A stretch of 64,000 bases of DNA from Morganella morganii H1r (GCF_000633515.1 NZ_AYMP01000010.1:1-64000); one strand, 5' to 3'; positions 32,281 through 41,396 are shown, counted from the stretch's first letter. The notes: generated from the sequence alone by a model not told the origin. Numbers and translations are program-made.

Positions 32281-32579
32281 TCGCCACCGTTAAGGTATGT
32301 CGTCAAATCGGAAGGCTGGTCACTGACCAGCCTTTCTTTTTTCTTCTTTGTCAGCTGTTTGACCCGGTATTCTTCTTTTGATGCGGTTGAGCGATCCGCC
32401 ATCGCGGCCTGATACACGACATGCAGCCCGCTCTTCCCCCGCAGGTATTTTGCTCCCTTTCCGGACTGATGTGTCGCCACACGTTGTGCGACATCACGGG
32501 TGATCCCTGTGTAAAGATATCCGGATTCTGTCCTGATTATGTAAAGAAACCACGTGTTTATGTCTGTGTTGTTGTTCAT
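32259..32579 (-). CDS. yhbQ: GIY-YIG nuclease-superfamily protein YhbQ
   Basis: 106 residues from ATG at 32579; the frame continues 26 codons upstream but the family begins just before [20 protein letters not shown]. The GIY-YIG signature is in variant form (LYIIR, then YTGIT), followed by R-x-x-x-H and [17 protein letters not shown]. coli YhbQ has DNA-cleaving activity and a role in DNA repair has been proposed. Confidence 0.92.
   Translation of the reverse strand: MNNNTDINTWFLYIIRTESGYLYTGITRDVAQRVATHQSGKGAKYLRGKSGLHVVYQAAMADRSTASKEEYRVKQLTKKKKERLVSDQPSDLTTYLNGGDYSQLSK
32312..32342 (+). terminator. yhbS terminator embedded in yhbQ
   Basis: Perfect 11-base arms AAGGCTGGTCA / TGACCAGCCTT around one central base (effective loop about five), then TCTTTTTT. 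On the minus strand the same bases encode the lysine-rich [11 protein letters not shown] part of YhbQ. Confidence 0.8.
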
Positions 32580-32786
32580 TTTTGTGTAATCGTGCGTTTT
32601 ATCATTTATATGAAAGGCGAATATTTTGGTGGTTTTCGTCGCGGAATAGTCACGCAACTAACTAATTAATCAGTGGTATTCACTATGGTAATTCTTTTCA
32701 CGGATTTATTAAAACCCACATCATCAATTTTATTGAATAACTACAGCAGAAATAGCTAATTTTCTTTTTTGCCGGAGGAGCATAAT

Positions 32787-32825
32787 ATGACTCACATCAC
32801 AGAGAGAGACAAAAACGTCTCATGA
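32787..32825 (+). CDS. 12-codon upstream reading frame (possible leader peptide)
   Basis: ATG at 32787 follows an unusually strong ribosome site (GGAGGAG, six bases upstream) and encodes only MTHITERDKNVS before TGA. The 3' half can fold as GAGAC / GTCTC. It ends 28 bases before the start of the BhsA-like gene. Ribosome loading here could couple to or regulate the downstream gene. The strong site is seen; a function is inference. Confidence 0.4.
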   Translation: MTHITERDKNVS

Positions 32826-32853
32826 TATTACATTTATTCTAAGGAATCATATT

Positions 32854-33105
32854 ATGAAAATTTCAACAGTAATCCCTGCAATTTTAGCTTTAAGTGCCGT
32901 TTCATTTGGTTCAATGGCTGCTACAGAAGTACAACATAGCACACAGGCACCTGTCGGTGTTGTCTCTGTCAGCGATGTTGATACCCTGGCTGATGTGACC
33001 GCTGCCTTATCCAAAAAAGCTGATGAAGCTGGCGCAACTTCTTTCCGTATCATCTCCGCAGGTGGTGAAAACCTGATGGGTGGTACTGCAGAACTGTATA
33101 AATAA
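32854..33105 (+). CDS. YdgH/BhsA/McbA-family (DUF1471) periplasmic protein
   Basis: 83 residues. Signal peptide 1-22 with cleavage after SFGSMA, then one DUF1471 domain (APVGVVSVSDVDTLADVTAAL, ADEAGATSFRIISAGG, final TAELYK). The family comprises small stress-induced envelope proteins such as BhsA and McbA that influence biofilm formation and permeability. RBS TAAGGAATC. Which paralogue it is cannot be decided by eye. Confidence 0.88.
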   Translation: MKISTVIPAILALSAVSFGSMAATEVQHSTQAPVGVVSVSDVDTLADVTAALSKKADEAGATSFRIISAGGENLMGGTAELYK

Positions 33106-33209
33106 TCCCTGAGATTTGCCATACAATACAGCCCGTCTGACGGGACTGTCTGAACCAGCACCGGATGATATACTCTATCAGCCGGTGTGGTTTTATTGGG
33201 GGGTACTGT

Positions 33210-33665
33210 ATGGAATTACCGCACGATTCAATCCTGTCTTATCTGAAGAAAAATCATGTCTTTACGCTGTGTGCCTCCGCCGGTGATGACCTGTGGTGCG
33301 CTTCCTGCTTTTATGTTGCAGATCCGGAAACGATGATACTTTATTTCCTGACTGAACCGCATACCCGGCACGGCACCCTGATGCAGCAGAATCCGCTGGT
33401 GGCGGGAACCATTTCCGCCCAGACGGTGACTGTGGCAAAAATCCGCGGTATCCAGTTCAGAGGCGAGGTGACAACGTTGTCTGCGGAAGAGGAAAAACAG
33501 GCGAGAGCCCGTTACTGCCGCCGTTTTCCGGTGGCTGTTGCCGCAAAAACCCCGTTGCGGGGGCTGCGGCTGGATGAGATAAAGATGGTGAATAATACGC
33601 TGGGATTCGGAAAGAAACTGCACTGGTCCCGGTTCAGCGCGGGTTTCAGCGCAGATAGTGAATAA
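33210..33665 (+). CDS. yhbP: UPF0306 family protein YhbP
   Basis: 151 residues from ATG at 33210, preceded by a G-rich site (GGGGGGT); the longer frame from 33165 adds non-homologous sequence. Resembles E. coli YhbP: split-barrel FMN-binding-like fold, with LWCASCFYVADPE, LTEPHTRHGTLM, KIRGIQFRGEV and NTLGFGKKLHW conserved. Flavin binding is a family-level expectation and the function is unknown. Converges on nrdG with a 20-base overlap. Confidence 0.9.
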   Translation: MELPHDSILSYLKKNHVFTLCASAGDDLWCASCFYVADPETMILYFLTEPHTRHGTLMQQNPLVAGTISAQTVTVAKIRGIQFRGEVTTLSAEEEKQARARYCRRFPVAVAAKTPLRGLRLDEIKMVNNTLGFGKKLHWSRFSAGFSADSE

Positions 33666-34113
33666 CCTGGTTACTGCTGCCGCGCCAGATCAGCATCGGG
33701 TCGTGCAGATCCTGCACAAATTTCCCGTCGACTAACACATTGATATGCTCAATGACTTCCCGCTGGGCATCATTCAGCTCATCCAGTTTATACCCTGTCC
33801 ACATCCAGATATCTTTTTCCGGCGGGCACTCGCGGCGGATGCGCTGCACCAGTGCCAGAATCTCCGGCACATTGTGCGGATGCAGCGGATCACCGCCGGA
33901 CAGTGTGATCCCCTGACGTTTCACGCGGGTGTCACAGAGGTCGGCGATAATCGTGTCTTCCAGTTCACGGGTGTACGGCACACCGGAATCAGTGCGCCAG
34001 GTGCTCTGGTTATAACAGCCGCGGCACTGATGCACACAACCGGAGACAAACAGGGTGCATCGTGTACCGGGCCCGTTGACCACGTCAACGGGATAATACT
34101 GATGATAATTCAC
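33646..34113 (-). CDS. nrdG: anaerobic ribonucleotide reductase activating protein
   Basis: 155 residues. Radical-SAM motif C26-x3-C30-x2-C33, followed by GGDP (LSGGDPLHPHN) for SAM binding. Generates the glycyl radical on NrdD under anaerobic conditions. Three bases separate it from nrdD, so one transcript is expected, controlled from the nrdD promoter. Confidence 0.97.
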   Translation of the reverse strand: MNYHQYYPVDVVNGPGTRCTLFVSGCVHQCRGCYNQSTWRTDSGVPYTRELEDTIIADLCDTRVKRQGITLSGGDPLHPHNVPEILALVQRIRRECPPEKDIWMWTGYKLDELNDAQREVIEHINVLVDGKFVQDLHDPMLIWRGSSNQVIHYLR

Positions 34114-34116
34114 AAC

Positions 34117-36255
34117 TCAGCCTAATTGTCCGTTATTCAGGTGTTTAACGCGGCGCTTCACTTCTTCCTGTTTACCGGCATTAAACGGACGCGCATCAGG
34201 GCTGCCGAGGTAACCGCACACACGGCGGATGACAGAGACGCGGGAAGCATCGTGATTACCGCATTTCGGGCAGACAAAGCCTTTACTGGTGCAGTTAAAC
34301 TCACCGGCAAATCCGCATTCATAACACTCATCAATCGGCGTGTTGGTTCCGTAGTACGGAACGCGGTCGTAGCTGTAATCCCAGACATCTTCCAGCGCTT
34401 TCAGGTTGTGCTGGAGGTTCGGGTATTCGCCGTAGCAGATGAAACCGCCGTTCGCCAGCGGCGGATACGGTGCTTCGAAATCCAGTTTGTCGTACGGATT
34501 AACCTTCTTCTCCACATCGAGATGGAAGCTGTTGGTGTAGTAACCTTTGTCTGTCACACCCGGGATAATCCCGAACTCAGCGGTATCCAGGCGGCAGAAG
34601 CGGTCGCACAGGTTTTCACTCGGGGTGCTGTAGAGGCTGAAACCATAGCCGGTTTCGGCTTTCCATTCGTCCGTTGCTCGGCGCAGACGTTCCACGATGG
34701 CGACACCCAGGGCGCGGCGCTGTTCGTCGTCATACATGTGCGTTTCAGTGCCGGTCAGAGCATTGATGGTTTCATGGATACCGATGTAACCCAGTGAAAT
34801 CGAGGCGCGGCCGTTTTTAAAGATTTCGGTGACAGAATCATCCGCTTTCAGGCGCACGCCGCAGGCACCTTCCATATACAGGATTGGCGCAACACGGGCT
34901 TTGACATTTTCCAGCCGTGCGATACGGGTCATCAGAGCTTTTTTGGCAAGCACCAGACGCTCATCCAGCAGTGACCAGAAATCCGCTTCGCTGCCTTGTG
35001 ATTCAATGGCAATACGCGGCAGGTTCAGGCTGATAACCCCGAGGTTGTTGCGCCCGTCGTGGATCATTTCACCGTTCTCTTCATAGACACCGAGGAAGCT
35101 GCGGCAGCCCATCGGGGTTTTAAAGGAACCGGTCACTTTCACCACCTGGTCGTAGTTCAGGATATCCGGGTACATCCGTTTGCTGGCGCACTCTAATGCA
35201 AGTTGTTTGATGTCGTAGTTCGGATCACCATACTGGTGGTTCAGGCCTTTTTTAATGGCGAAAACCAGTTTCGGGAAGACCGCTGTTTTGTGGTTTTTAC
35301 CCAGACCGGCGATACGGTTACGTAAAATCGCCTGCTGGATCATGCGGGATTCTTTTGATGTGCCCAGCCCGAAACCGAAGGTGACAAACGGGGTCTGCCC
35401 GTTGGCGGTGTGCAGTGTGTTGACTTCGTATTCCAGTGACTGGAAAGCGTCGTAGCACTCTTTTTCTGTGCGGGCGTTGGCATAACCTTCCGCATCCGGG
35501 ATCTGCCACTCTTTTGCGGTTTTCAGATGTTTGTTATAGCTGGCGGTGACAAAGGGCGCGAGAATTTCGTCGATACGGTTAATAGTGGTGCCGCCGTAAA
35601 TATGGCTGGCCACCTGAGCAATAATCTGTGCTGTTACCGCCGTTGCGGTAGAGATGGACTTAGGCTGTTCTATCTCGGCGTTACCCATTTTAAAGCCATG
35701 AGTCAGCATGCCTTTTAAATCGATCAGCATACAGTTAAACATCGGGAAGAACGGGGCGTAGTCCAGATCGTGATAGTGAATTTCGCCGCGTTCGTGCGAA
35801 ATAACAACATCACGCGGTAAAATGTGCTGTTTTGCGTAGTGCTTGGCAACGATACCTGCCAGCAGGTCACGCTGTGTCGGGATCACCTTGCTGTCTTTAT
35901 TCGCATTCTCGTTGAGAATGGACATATCACTCTGTTCAACCAGCCCGCGGATCTCGTTATTCAGACGGCCGCGCAGTTCACGCGCCACGTCACGATCATG
36001 ACGATATTCGATGTAAGTTCTTGCTAACTCTTTGTAATCACCTGACATTAACTGGTTTTCTACGGCATCCTGGATCTCACCGATATCCACCTTTTTCCGG
36101 TCACCCAGCAGGGAGGCTACCCGGGAGGCAACCTGAGAGCAGTAGTCATCATCATTAACACGTGCGGCTTTGGCGGCTCTTTTAATGGCATCCCGGATGC
36201 GTGATTCATCAAAATTTACCTGACATCCATCACGCTTAATCACGATAGTGTGCAC
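34117..36255 (-). CDS. nrdD: anaerobic ribonucleoside-triphosphate reductase
   Basis: 712 residues from GTG at 36255 (GGAGAGAAG upstream), exactly the E. coli length; the frame extends 26 codons further but across the promoter-proximal region. An ATP-cone (~1-95) precedes the ten-stranded barrel. A zinc site of two CxxC pairs (CYEC, CPKC) lies near the end, and the glycyl-radical loop RVCGY has G681. Reduces NTPs with formate. NrdR boxes and an FNR box lie upstream. Confidence 0.97.
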   Translation of the reverse strand: MHTIVIKRDGCQVNFDESRIRDAIKRAAKAARVNDDDYCSQVASRVASLLGDRKKVDIGEIQDAVENQLMSGDYKELARTYIEYRHDRDVARELRGRLNNEIRGLVEQSDMSILNENANKDSKVIPTQRDLLAGIVAKHYAKQHILPRDVVISHERGEIHYHDLDYAPFFPMFNCMLIDLKGMLTHGFKMGNAEIEQPKSISTATAVTAQIIAQVASHIYGGTTINRIDEILAPFVTASYNKHLKTAKEWQIPDAEGYANARTEKECYDAFQSLEYEVNTLHTANGQTPFVTFGFGLGTSKESRMIQQAILRNRIAGLGKNHKTAVFPKLVFAIKKGLNHQYGDPNYDIKQLALECASKRMYPDILNYDQVVKVTGSFKTPMGCRSFLGVYEENGEMIHDGRNNLGVISLNLPRIAIESQGSEADFWSLLDERLVLAKKALMTRIARLENVKARVAPILYMEGACGVRLKADDSVTEIFKNGRASISLGYIGIHETINALTGTETHMYDDEQRRALGVAIVERLRRATDEWKAETGYGFSLYSTPSENLCDRFCRLDTAEFGIIPGVTDKGYYTNSFHLDVEKKVNPYDKLDFEAPYPPLANGGFICYGEYPNLQHNLKALEDVWDYSYDRVPYYGTNTPIDECYECGFAGEFNCTSKGFVCPKCGNHDASRVSVIRRVCGYLGSPDARPFNAGKQEEVKRRVKHLNNGQLG

Positions 36256-36342
36256 TTTGCTTCTCTCCGGCAGTTTGGTTATCCACAGGACAAAACCTGT
36301 CATCATGCGGGTTGATGGTGTTGTGGATAACACTGTGAATAA

Positions 36343-36389
36343 ATACTATATCTAGTGTGCTTTGTATTATATAGCACTAGATATAGATT
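36343..36389 (-). promoter_or_regulatory. two NrdR boxes upstream of nrdD
   Basis: CTATATCTAGTG at 36346-36357 and its exact reverse complement CACTAGATATAG at 36375-36386 each fit the 16-base NrdR consensus (ACACTATATATTGTGT-like). Centres are 31 bases apart, three helical turns, the spacing known for ribonucleotide reductase promoters. NrdR is expected to repress when dATP is high. Confidence 0.88.
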
Positions 36390-36413
36390 TCCTCCGGAAT
36401 AAGGCGATAGAAA

Positions 36414-36427
36414 TTGATGTAAGTCAA
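36414..36427. promoter_or_regulatory. FNR box upstream of nrdD
   Basis: TTGATGTAAGTCAA matches TTGATnnnnATCAA at nine of the ten specified bases. It lies about 160 bases upstream of the nrdD start and beyond the NrdR boxes, fitting anaerobic activation as reported for E. coli nrdDG. Confidence 0.75.
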
Positions 36428-36447
36428 AGAATTCTGGCGACATCAGG

Positions 36448-36489
36448 CAAACCGCACACTCCGGTTAAGTGTAAAAATGTGCGGTTTGA
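36448..36489 (-). terminator. hairpin downstream of the MFS gene
   Basis: Eleven-base perfect arms CAAACCGCACA (36448-36458) and TGTGCGGTTTG (36479-36489) with a 20-base loop. It lies between the MFS gene stop and the nrdD control region. The U-tract is poor, so termination is only probable. Confidence 0.5.
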
Positions 36490-36520
36490 TTGCTGAAAAT
36501 TATAGTAAAAGTTATTTCTG

Positions 36521-37720
36521 TCACTTATCAGTGCTGTTTTTATCCTCTTTGAAGACGAAAACATAACCGATGCAGGCGGTGAGCAGTACACAGACCCCTG
36601 CAGCGATAGCCAGCAGGAACCCGGCATCAATGCCGTAAGTATCAATGATCATACCGACACCGGCAGAGCCGAGTGCCACACCGACCGCCAGCCCGGTAAT
36701 AAGCCAGGTAAAGCCTTCTGTCAGCATATTAGGCGGCGCTTCACGCTCGACAAAACCGATAGCGAGGATCATGGTCGGTGAGAAGAAGAAACCGGCGACA
36801 AACATGGTCAGCCCCAGACCGGTCAGGTTAGTGACCAGCAGCAGCGGCAGGGTGGTCAGCAGTGTGGCGGCGGCAGTGAAGACGAACTGTTTTGTATAGC
36901 TGAACGGCAGCCGGATAGCACCGAAGATAAACCCGGCGATACAGGAACCGGCGGCATAGACAGACAGAACGTAGCTGGCACCCTCCGGATACCCCTGTGC
37001 ATTGGCGAAAGCAACAGCCAGCACATCCACCGTCCCGACAATCACCCCGAGTGCGAGCAGCACCACCATCAGCAGCTGAATCGCAGGCAGACGCAGCACG
37101 GTGCCTTTTGCCAGCCCGTCACGTTTGTGCACCGGCGGCTCAGTCCGTTTCTGACAAACCACCAGCGCGGTCCCGATGATCAGAAAAATAATTGCCGCCA
37201 GCGGACCGGCCTGCGGAAACAGGGCGATACAGAGCGTGACTGACAGCGGCGGCCCGATAATAAAGCTGATTTCATCCAGCACCGACTCAAAAGAGTAGGC
37301 GGTCTGTAAACGCGGATCACCTTTATAGATATGTGTCCAGCGGGCACGGATCATGGCGGGCATGCTCGGGATCGCCCCGACAAAAACAGCAGACAGCCAG
37401 ATTGCCCAGTCAGGGGCATCATACACCGTACATAACAGCAGGGCGGCAGTCGCGGGAACACTGATCACCAGTGTTTTCGGCAGGATCCGGCTCTGTCCGT
37501 AGCGATCCACCAGCCGGGCGATCAGCGGGGCGCAGAATGCCGCCGAAAAGGTATAAACAGCCGCAGTTACCCCGGCCATAAAGAAAGAATCACGCAATTG
37601 GGCAATCATGGTAATGATCCCAATCCCCATCATGGAGACGGTCATCCGCGCGATAAATCCCGCACCTGAAAAGGCTTTGGTGCCGGGATGCTGAAAGATG
37701 ACGCGATAAGAGCTGAACAT
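36521..37720 (-). CDS. MFS-family transporter, probable efflux pump
   Basis: 399 residues from ATG at 37720 (TGAGG upstream); 42 further in-frame codons read through the operator region and are rejected. About twelve transmembrane helices. The loop after helix 2 carries the MFS signature in the form LVDRYGQSR, and a basic central loop occurs near residue 200 (QKRTEPPVHKRDG). Divergent from a TetR-family regulator with two shared operators, the usual layout of a regulated drug or metabolite exporter. Substrate unknown. Confidence 0.85.
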   Translation of the reverse strand: MFSSYRVIFQHPGTKAFSGAGFIARMTVSMMGIGIITMIAQLRDSFFMAGVTAAVYTFSAAFCAPLIARLVDRYGQSRILPKTLVISVPATAALLLCTVYDAPDWAIWLSAVFVGAIPSMPAMIRARWTHIYKGDPRLQTAYSFESVLDEISFIIGPPLSVTLCIALFPQAGPLAAIIFLIIGTALVVCQKRTEPPVHKRDGLAKGTVLRLPAIQLLMVVLLALGVIVGTVDVLAVAFANAQGYPEGASYVLSVYAAGSCIAGFIFGAIRLPFSYTKQFVFTAAATLLTTLPLLLVTNLTGLGLTMFVAGFFFSPTMILAIGFVEREAPPNMLTEGFTWLITGLAVGVALGSAGVGMIIDTYGIDAGFLLAIAAGVCVLLTACIGYVFVFKEDKNSTDK

Positions 37721-37799
37721 AACAACCTCACAGATATCCGGTATATTACAGACGGATATAATTTTTAACTGCCGGAGATAGCCGGCTGTAATGCAATTA

Positions 37800-37863
37800 A
37801 CATACATTGCGTATGTGAATCTATTGACATACGCAATGTATGTCAATAAAAAAGTGCTATAAT
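37800..37863. promoter_or_regulatory. paired TetR-type operators and divergent promoters
   Basis: ACATACATTGCGTATGT (37800-37816) and ACATACGCAATGTATGT (37827-37843) are exact reverse complements, each itself near-palindromic, with centres 27 bases apart. The second is extended to a 23-base palindrome (37824-37846) with TTGACA at both ends, so -35 boxes for both directions lie in the operator. On the minus strand TTGACA is 17 bases from TAGATT. TATAAT lies at 37858-37863 on +. Confidence 0.82.
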
Positions 37864-37899
37864 CCCCCGGCTGAAAAGGTTAACCGCAGGAGTGATAAA

Positions 37900-38487
37900 A
37901 TGAGCCACAAGCCACGTGCAGAGATGATAGAAGAAACGCGGACCAAGCTTATCCGTACTGCACGCCAGCAATTTGGTGAGGCCGGGTACGCCGCGACGGT
38001 GATGGATGACCTGACGGCTCAGGCGGGTCTCACCCGTGGGGCGCTGTATCATCACTTTGGTGATAAAAAAGGATTATTTCTGGCAGTGTTGCAGGATCTG
38101 GATCGCGAACTCGATGCACGCCTGGATGCCGCAGAAAAAGGTGAGGCCGATGAGTGGTCTGCTTTCAAATTCCGCTGCCAGGGCTATCTGGCAATGAGTC
38201 TGGAGACGGAAGTCCAGCGGATTATGTTCCGTGATGCGGCCTCGGTACTGGATTTCTCCATTCTCAAATCCCACGAACTGGCCTGTGTGCAGGGGATCAC
38301 CCGGCGTCTGACACACCTGATGGAAGCAGGACGGATAAAACAGGTGGCACCGGATGTGCTGGCACTGTTTATTAATGGCGGGTTGTATGAATGTGCCATG
38401 TGGATTGTACACAGTGATGATCCGCAGGCCACTTATGAAAAAGTCAGCGTTTCTTTTGACCAGCTGCTGGAAAATTTACGGGTATAG
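37900..38487 (+). CDS. TetR/AcrR-family transcriptional regulator
   Basis: 195 residues from ATG at 37900 (CAGGAG nine bases upstream); an earlier in-frame ATG at 37840 lies within the operator. N-terminal TetR helix-turn-helix (ATVMDDLTAQAGLTRGALYHHFGDKKGLF, here quoted in parts: TVMDDLTAQAG, GALYHHFGDK). The helical ligand-binding domain runs from about 70 to the end. Expected to repress itself and the divergent MFS gene through the operators at 37800-37846. Confidence 0.9.
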   Translation: MSHKPRAEMIEETRTKLIRTARQQFGEAGYAATVMDDLTAQAGLTRGALYHHFGDKKGLFLAVLQDLDRELDARLDAAEKGEADEWSAFKFRCQGYLAMSLETEVQRIMFRDAASVLDFSILKSHELACVQGITRRLTHLMEAGRIKQVAPDVLALFINGGLYECAMWIVHSDDPQATYEKVSVSFDQLLENLRV

Positions 38488-38583
38488 GATGCAGTGATAA
38501 CTTGCTGCTATTTAATCGTCATGTCACTCTTTATCTTTTAAAATCCGCTATTCATGATTTTATTTATTCATCCGCCACTGTTA

Positions 38584-38608
38584 TAAAAAAAGCCCATGAA
38601 GCATGGGC
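38584..38608 (-). terminator. intrinsic terminator after the chemoreceptor gene
   Basis: On the minus strand GCCCATG, CTT loop, CATGGGC and then a run of eight T (plus 38592-38608 and the A-run 38584-38591). Confidence 0.9.
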
Positions 38609-38685
38609 AAACAGAGGTAAAAATAATTCAGCACTGCCGTGTGTAATGACGTAATGATTCCATTGCCTGTCTCAGTATCTGCACA

Positions 38686-40335
38686 TTAAAATGTTTCCCA
38701 GTTGTCATCGGCATTATCAGCGGGCTTTTTAAGCGCAGGGCGTTGTAACGGCGCCATAATGCTGGTTTGGGTACCGTCCTTCAGTTCTCCGGCCTGTATA
38801 TGAAATACGGACACCGCCTGAGTCAGTCTGCTTGCCTGCTCTTCAAGTGACGCAGCCGCTGCGGCTGATTGCTCAACTAATGCCGCATTCTGCTGGGTGA
38901 CTCTGTCCATTTCCGTCACCGCCACACCCACCTGGTCAATCCCGCGGCTCTGTTCATCCGAGGCAGAGGCTATCTCACTCATGATATCGGTGACGCGGGT
39001 AACGGCGCTGACAATTTCATCCATTGTTTCACCGGCGCGCTCAACCAGTACAGCCCCGGCACCGACTCTGCCGACTGAATCTTCGATCAGGGTTTTGATT
39101 TCCCGGGCGGCCTGCGCACTGCGCTGAGCCAGATTACGCACTTCACCGGCGACAACGGCAAATCCGCGGCCCTGCTCACCGGCACGGGCGGCTTCCACGG
39201 CGGCATTCAGTGCCAGGATGTTGGTCTGGAAGGCGATACCGTCAATCACACTGATGATATCGGCGATTTTCTTCGAGCTGTCGCCGATGCCGCGCATGGT
39301 ATCCACAACATCATCCACCACTTTCCCGCCGCGCTCTGCGGTCTCGGAGGCGGTTAACGCCAGCTGACTGGCCTGACGGGCATTATCGGCATTCTGACGC
39401 ACAGTGGCGGTCAGCTCTTCCATGCTGGCAGCGGTTTCTTCAAGAGATGCAGCCTGTTGTTCAGTCCGTGAAGAGAGATCGTTATTACCGGCAGCGATCT
39501 CACTGGCACCGCTGTAAATCGCATTGGCACCATCACGGACATCACTGACAGTTTTGGAAAGCTCATTCTGCATGTCACGCAATGTTTCAGACAGTTTTTT
39601 GATTTCATAACTCCCTGTCACATCAATCGGTCTTATCAGATTACCTTTTGCAATATGCTGAATGCTTTCCAGGAAGTGATTCATAGGTAAAATAAGTAAA
39701 CGACGAATACCAAACCAGACTAAAATGATAGTAATACAAATACTGACAAGCAGTAATATTGTTATCCATATTGTCAGTGTTTCATTACTTTTACTATTCT
39801 GAATAAGGTTGTCATGATAAATAACATCTTCAGCATAATAATTCTCATATAATTTCCCGAATGTATTCTGATAGTCACTGGTAGGTTGGTTATCAAAATC
39901 ATCTAACTTATTGTTGCGTAAATAATGAATCAGATCAAGCTGGGCACCATGATATTCATTAAAAGCAGCATCCATTTTTCTTTCAAGGTCTTCACCAAAT
40001 TTTGTCGGCATTGATTTAAATGCTGACCAATCTGATTTTGTTTTTTCTACTTGTTCTTCAGCATAATCAAGTCGTTTGTTTTTCTGTTCGTCATTTTCAT
40101 ATACACCTTTCATTACACCTTTGGATATAATATTAAGTAATGATCTGTTTTCTAAGAATCCAATCCAGACCCGGTCGAGTACATGGGTTTTTTCTGACTG
40201 AACGGTCATCGTATTATTTATTTCATTCTGTGAGTTTATAAACCTGAAAAAATAAAATGATGATATAAGCTGCATCAAAAGAAACGCAATCAGGATAAAG
40301 AGCATTCCTGTTGATATTTTTACTTTTTCTAACAT
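38686..40335 (-). CDS. methyl-accepting chemotaxis protein
   Basis: 549 residues with the Tsr-like plan: transmembrane helix ~9-30, periplasmic four-helix sensor domain ~31-186, second helix ~187-210, HAMP, then the signalling hairpin with the invariant tip [20 protein letters not shown] and methylation helices. It ends in NWETF, the pentapeptide that tethers CheR and CheB, so it is a high-abundance-type receptor. The sensor domain is Lys/Asn-rich and poorly conserved, so the ligand cannot be predicted. No chemotaxis genes adjoin. Confidence 0.93.
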   Translation of the reverse strand: MLEKVKISTGMLFILIAFLLMQLISSFYFFRFINSQNEINNTMTVQSEKTHVLDRVWIGFLENRSLLNIISKGVMKGVYENDEQKNKRLDYAEEQVEKTKSDWSAFKSMPTKFGEDLERKMDAAFNEYHGAQLDLIHYLRNNKLDDFDNQPTSDYQNTFGKLYENYYAEDVIYHDNLIQNSKSNETLTIWITILLLVSICITIILVWFGIRRLLILPMNHFLESIQHIAKGNLIRPIDVTGSYEIKKLSETLRDMQNELSKTVSDVRDGANAIYSGASEIAAGNNDLSSRTEQQAASLEETAASMEELTATVRQNADNARQASQLALTASETAERGGKVVDDVVDTMRGIGDSSKKIADIISVIDGIAFQTNILALNAAVEAARAGEQGRGFAVVAGEVRNLAQRSAQAAREIKTLIEDSVGRVGAGAVLVERAGETMDEIVSAVTRVTDIMSEIASASDEQSRGIDQVGVAVTEMDRVTQQNAALVEQSAAAAASLEEQASRLTQAVSVFHIQAGELKDGTQTSIMAPLQRPALKKPADNADDNWETF

Positions 40336-40861
40336 ATTCCACCTTGAATTAGCATTTTAATGATAAAAACCAGTTATAGGATACCATTTATGACAGAAGA
40401 TCATTAATTCCGATACTTACCGCTGATATTTACGCCTGAAACATTTCTGATTTTTATTGAAAAGAAATGAGAAATTATAAACAATATTATTATGGCAAAT
40501 TGTATCAAGGTTATGAAATAAACAGTAGGTGGTTTATTTGTGAATAAGAGACTATAATTGACCGCTTTTGTCTGTAAACACATCGGTAAAAGCAATATTC
40601 ACCTTTAGTATCCGGAATGAAAACAAATTTCTGCAGTAATTTTATATACCGTTAATGTAATAGGTTATCAATGGTATTTGATTTTAATTTCCTAAAACAT
40701 GACAGCGCTTTTGTATTATAAAATATCGCTATATAACGGAAGAAGGTGGCTGATTATTTTTAAGTGCTATGAATATCAGTGTAAAAAATTTAATTAAAGA
40801 TAATAATACATATCCTTATGATGCATAACAGACAGAGCCCCTGTAAAGGCGCTCAATTCAG
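40336..40861. other. AT-rich intergenic region without a convincing gene
   Basis: About 530 bases between the divergent-facing chemoreceptor promoter and the + strand hairpin at 40862. A 63-codon minus frame (40404-40595) has no good ribosome site and I do not call it. A weak candidate -10 (TATGAT, 40817-40822) lies some 40 bases before the terminator at 40862-40888, which could define a very short RNA. Nothing else seen. Confidence 0.5.
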
Positions 40862-40888
40862 AGCCACCTCTTGCAGAGGTGGCTTTTT
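40862..40888 (+). terminator. orphan + strand intrinsic terminator
   Basis: Stem AGCCACCTC / GAGGTGGCT with a TTGCA loop, then TTTTT. The U-tract is on the + strand only, yet both neighbouring genes are on the minus strand. It may protect ridA from antisense transcription or end a small RNA. Confidence 0.7.
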
Positions 40889-40914
40889 ACTGACGTTCTC
40901 AGAAAACGCAGTAA

Positions 40915-41301
40915 TTATTTACGGACTGCGATTGCTTCGATTTCTAATTTAACGTCTTTTGGCAGACGCGCAACTTCAACACAAGAACGTGCAGGGTATA
41001 CTGCTTTGTGCTCATCAAAGAAAGCCGCGTATTCTGCGTTTACAGTAGCAAAGTCGTTCAGGTCTTTAACGAAAACAGTTGTTTTCACGATATCCGTAAC
41101 CTTCAGACCAGCCTGTTCGATGATAGCTTTGATGTTGTTCAGTGACTGACGTGCCTGCGCTTTAACATCGTCGGCAACGGCACCGGTTTTCGGATCAACA
41201 GGGATCTGACCTGAAGTCATTACCATGTTACCCAGGTCTACTGCCTGTACGTATGGGCCGATTGCTGCTGGTGCGTTTTCTGTTGCGATTACTTTAGTCA
41301 T
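40915..41301 (-). CDS. ridA: 2-iminobutanoate/2-iminopropanoate deaminase RidA
   Basis: 128 residues, family length. The active-site arginine R105 (YPARSCVEV) and E120 are in place. Hydrolyses reactive enamine/imine intermediates from PLP enzymes such as threonine dehydratase. Follows pyrBI in the same direction (96-base gap), as in E. coli. Confidence 0.97.
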   Translation of the reverse strand: MTKVIATENAPAAIGPYVQAVDLGNMVMTSGQIPVDPKTGAVADDVKAQARQSLNNIKAIIEQAGLKVTDIVKTTVFVKDLNDFATVNAEYAAFFDEHKAVYPARSCVEVARLPKDVKLEIEAIAVRK

Positions 41302-41396
41302 TACGGACTCCTGTAGGATGATTATTGCTGTTAAGCTTTTAAAAACGCCCTCATTATAATCGTCTGATTTTCCCGGACAACTGACCTGGATCTATC

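Noticed and set aside
33128..33149. Hairpin ACAGCCCGT/ACGGGACTGT after the BhsA-like gene
   Set aside because: Imperfect stem and no U-tract; insufficient to call a terminator.
40404..40595. 63-codon minus frame with a hydrophobic segment
   Set aside because: No convincing ribosome site, AT-rich DNA where such frames occur by chance, and it lies in the probable chemoreceptor control region.
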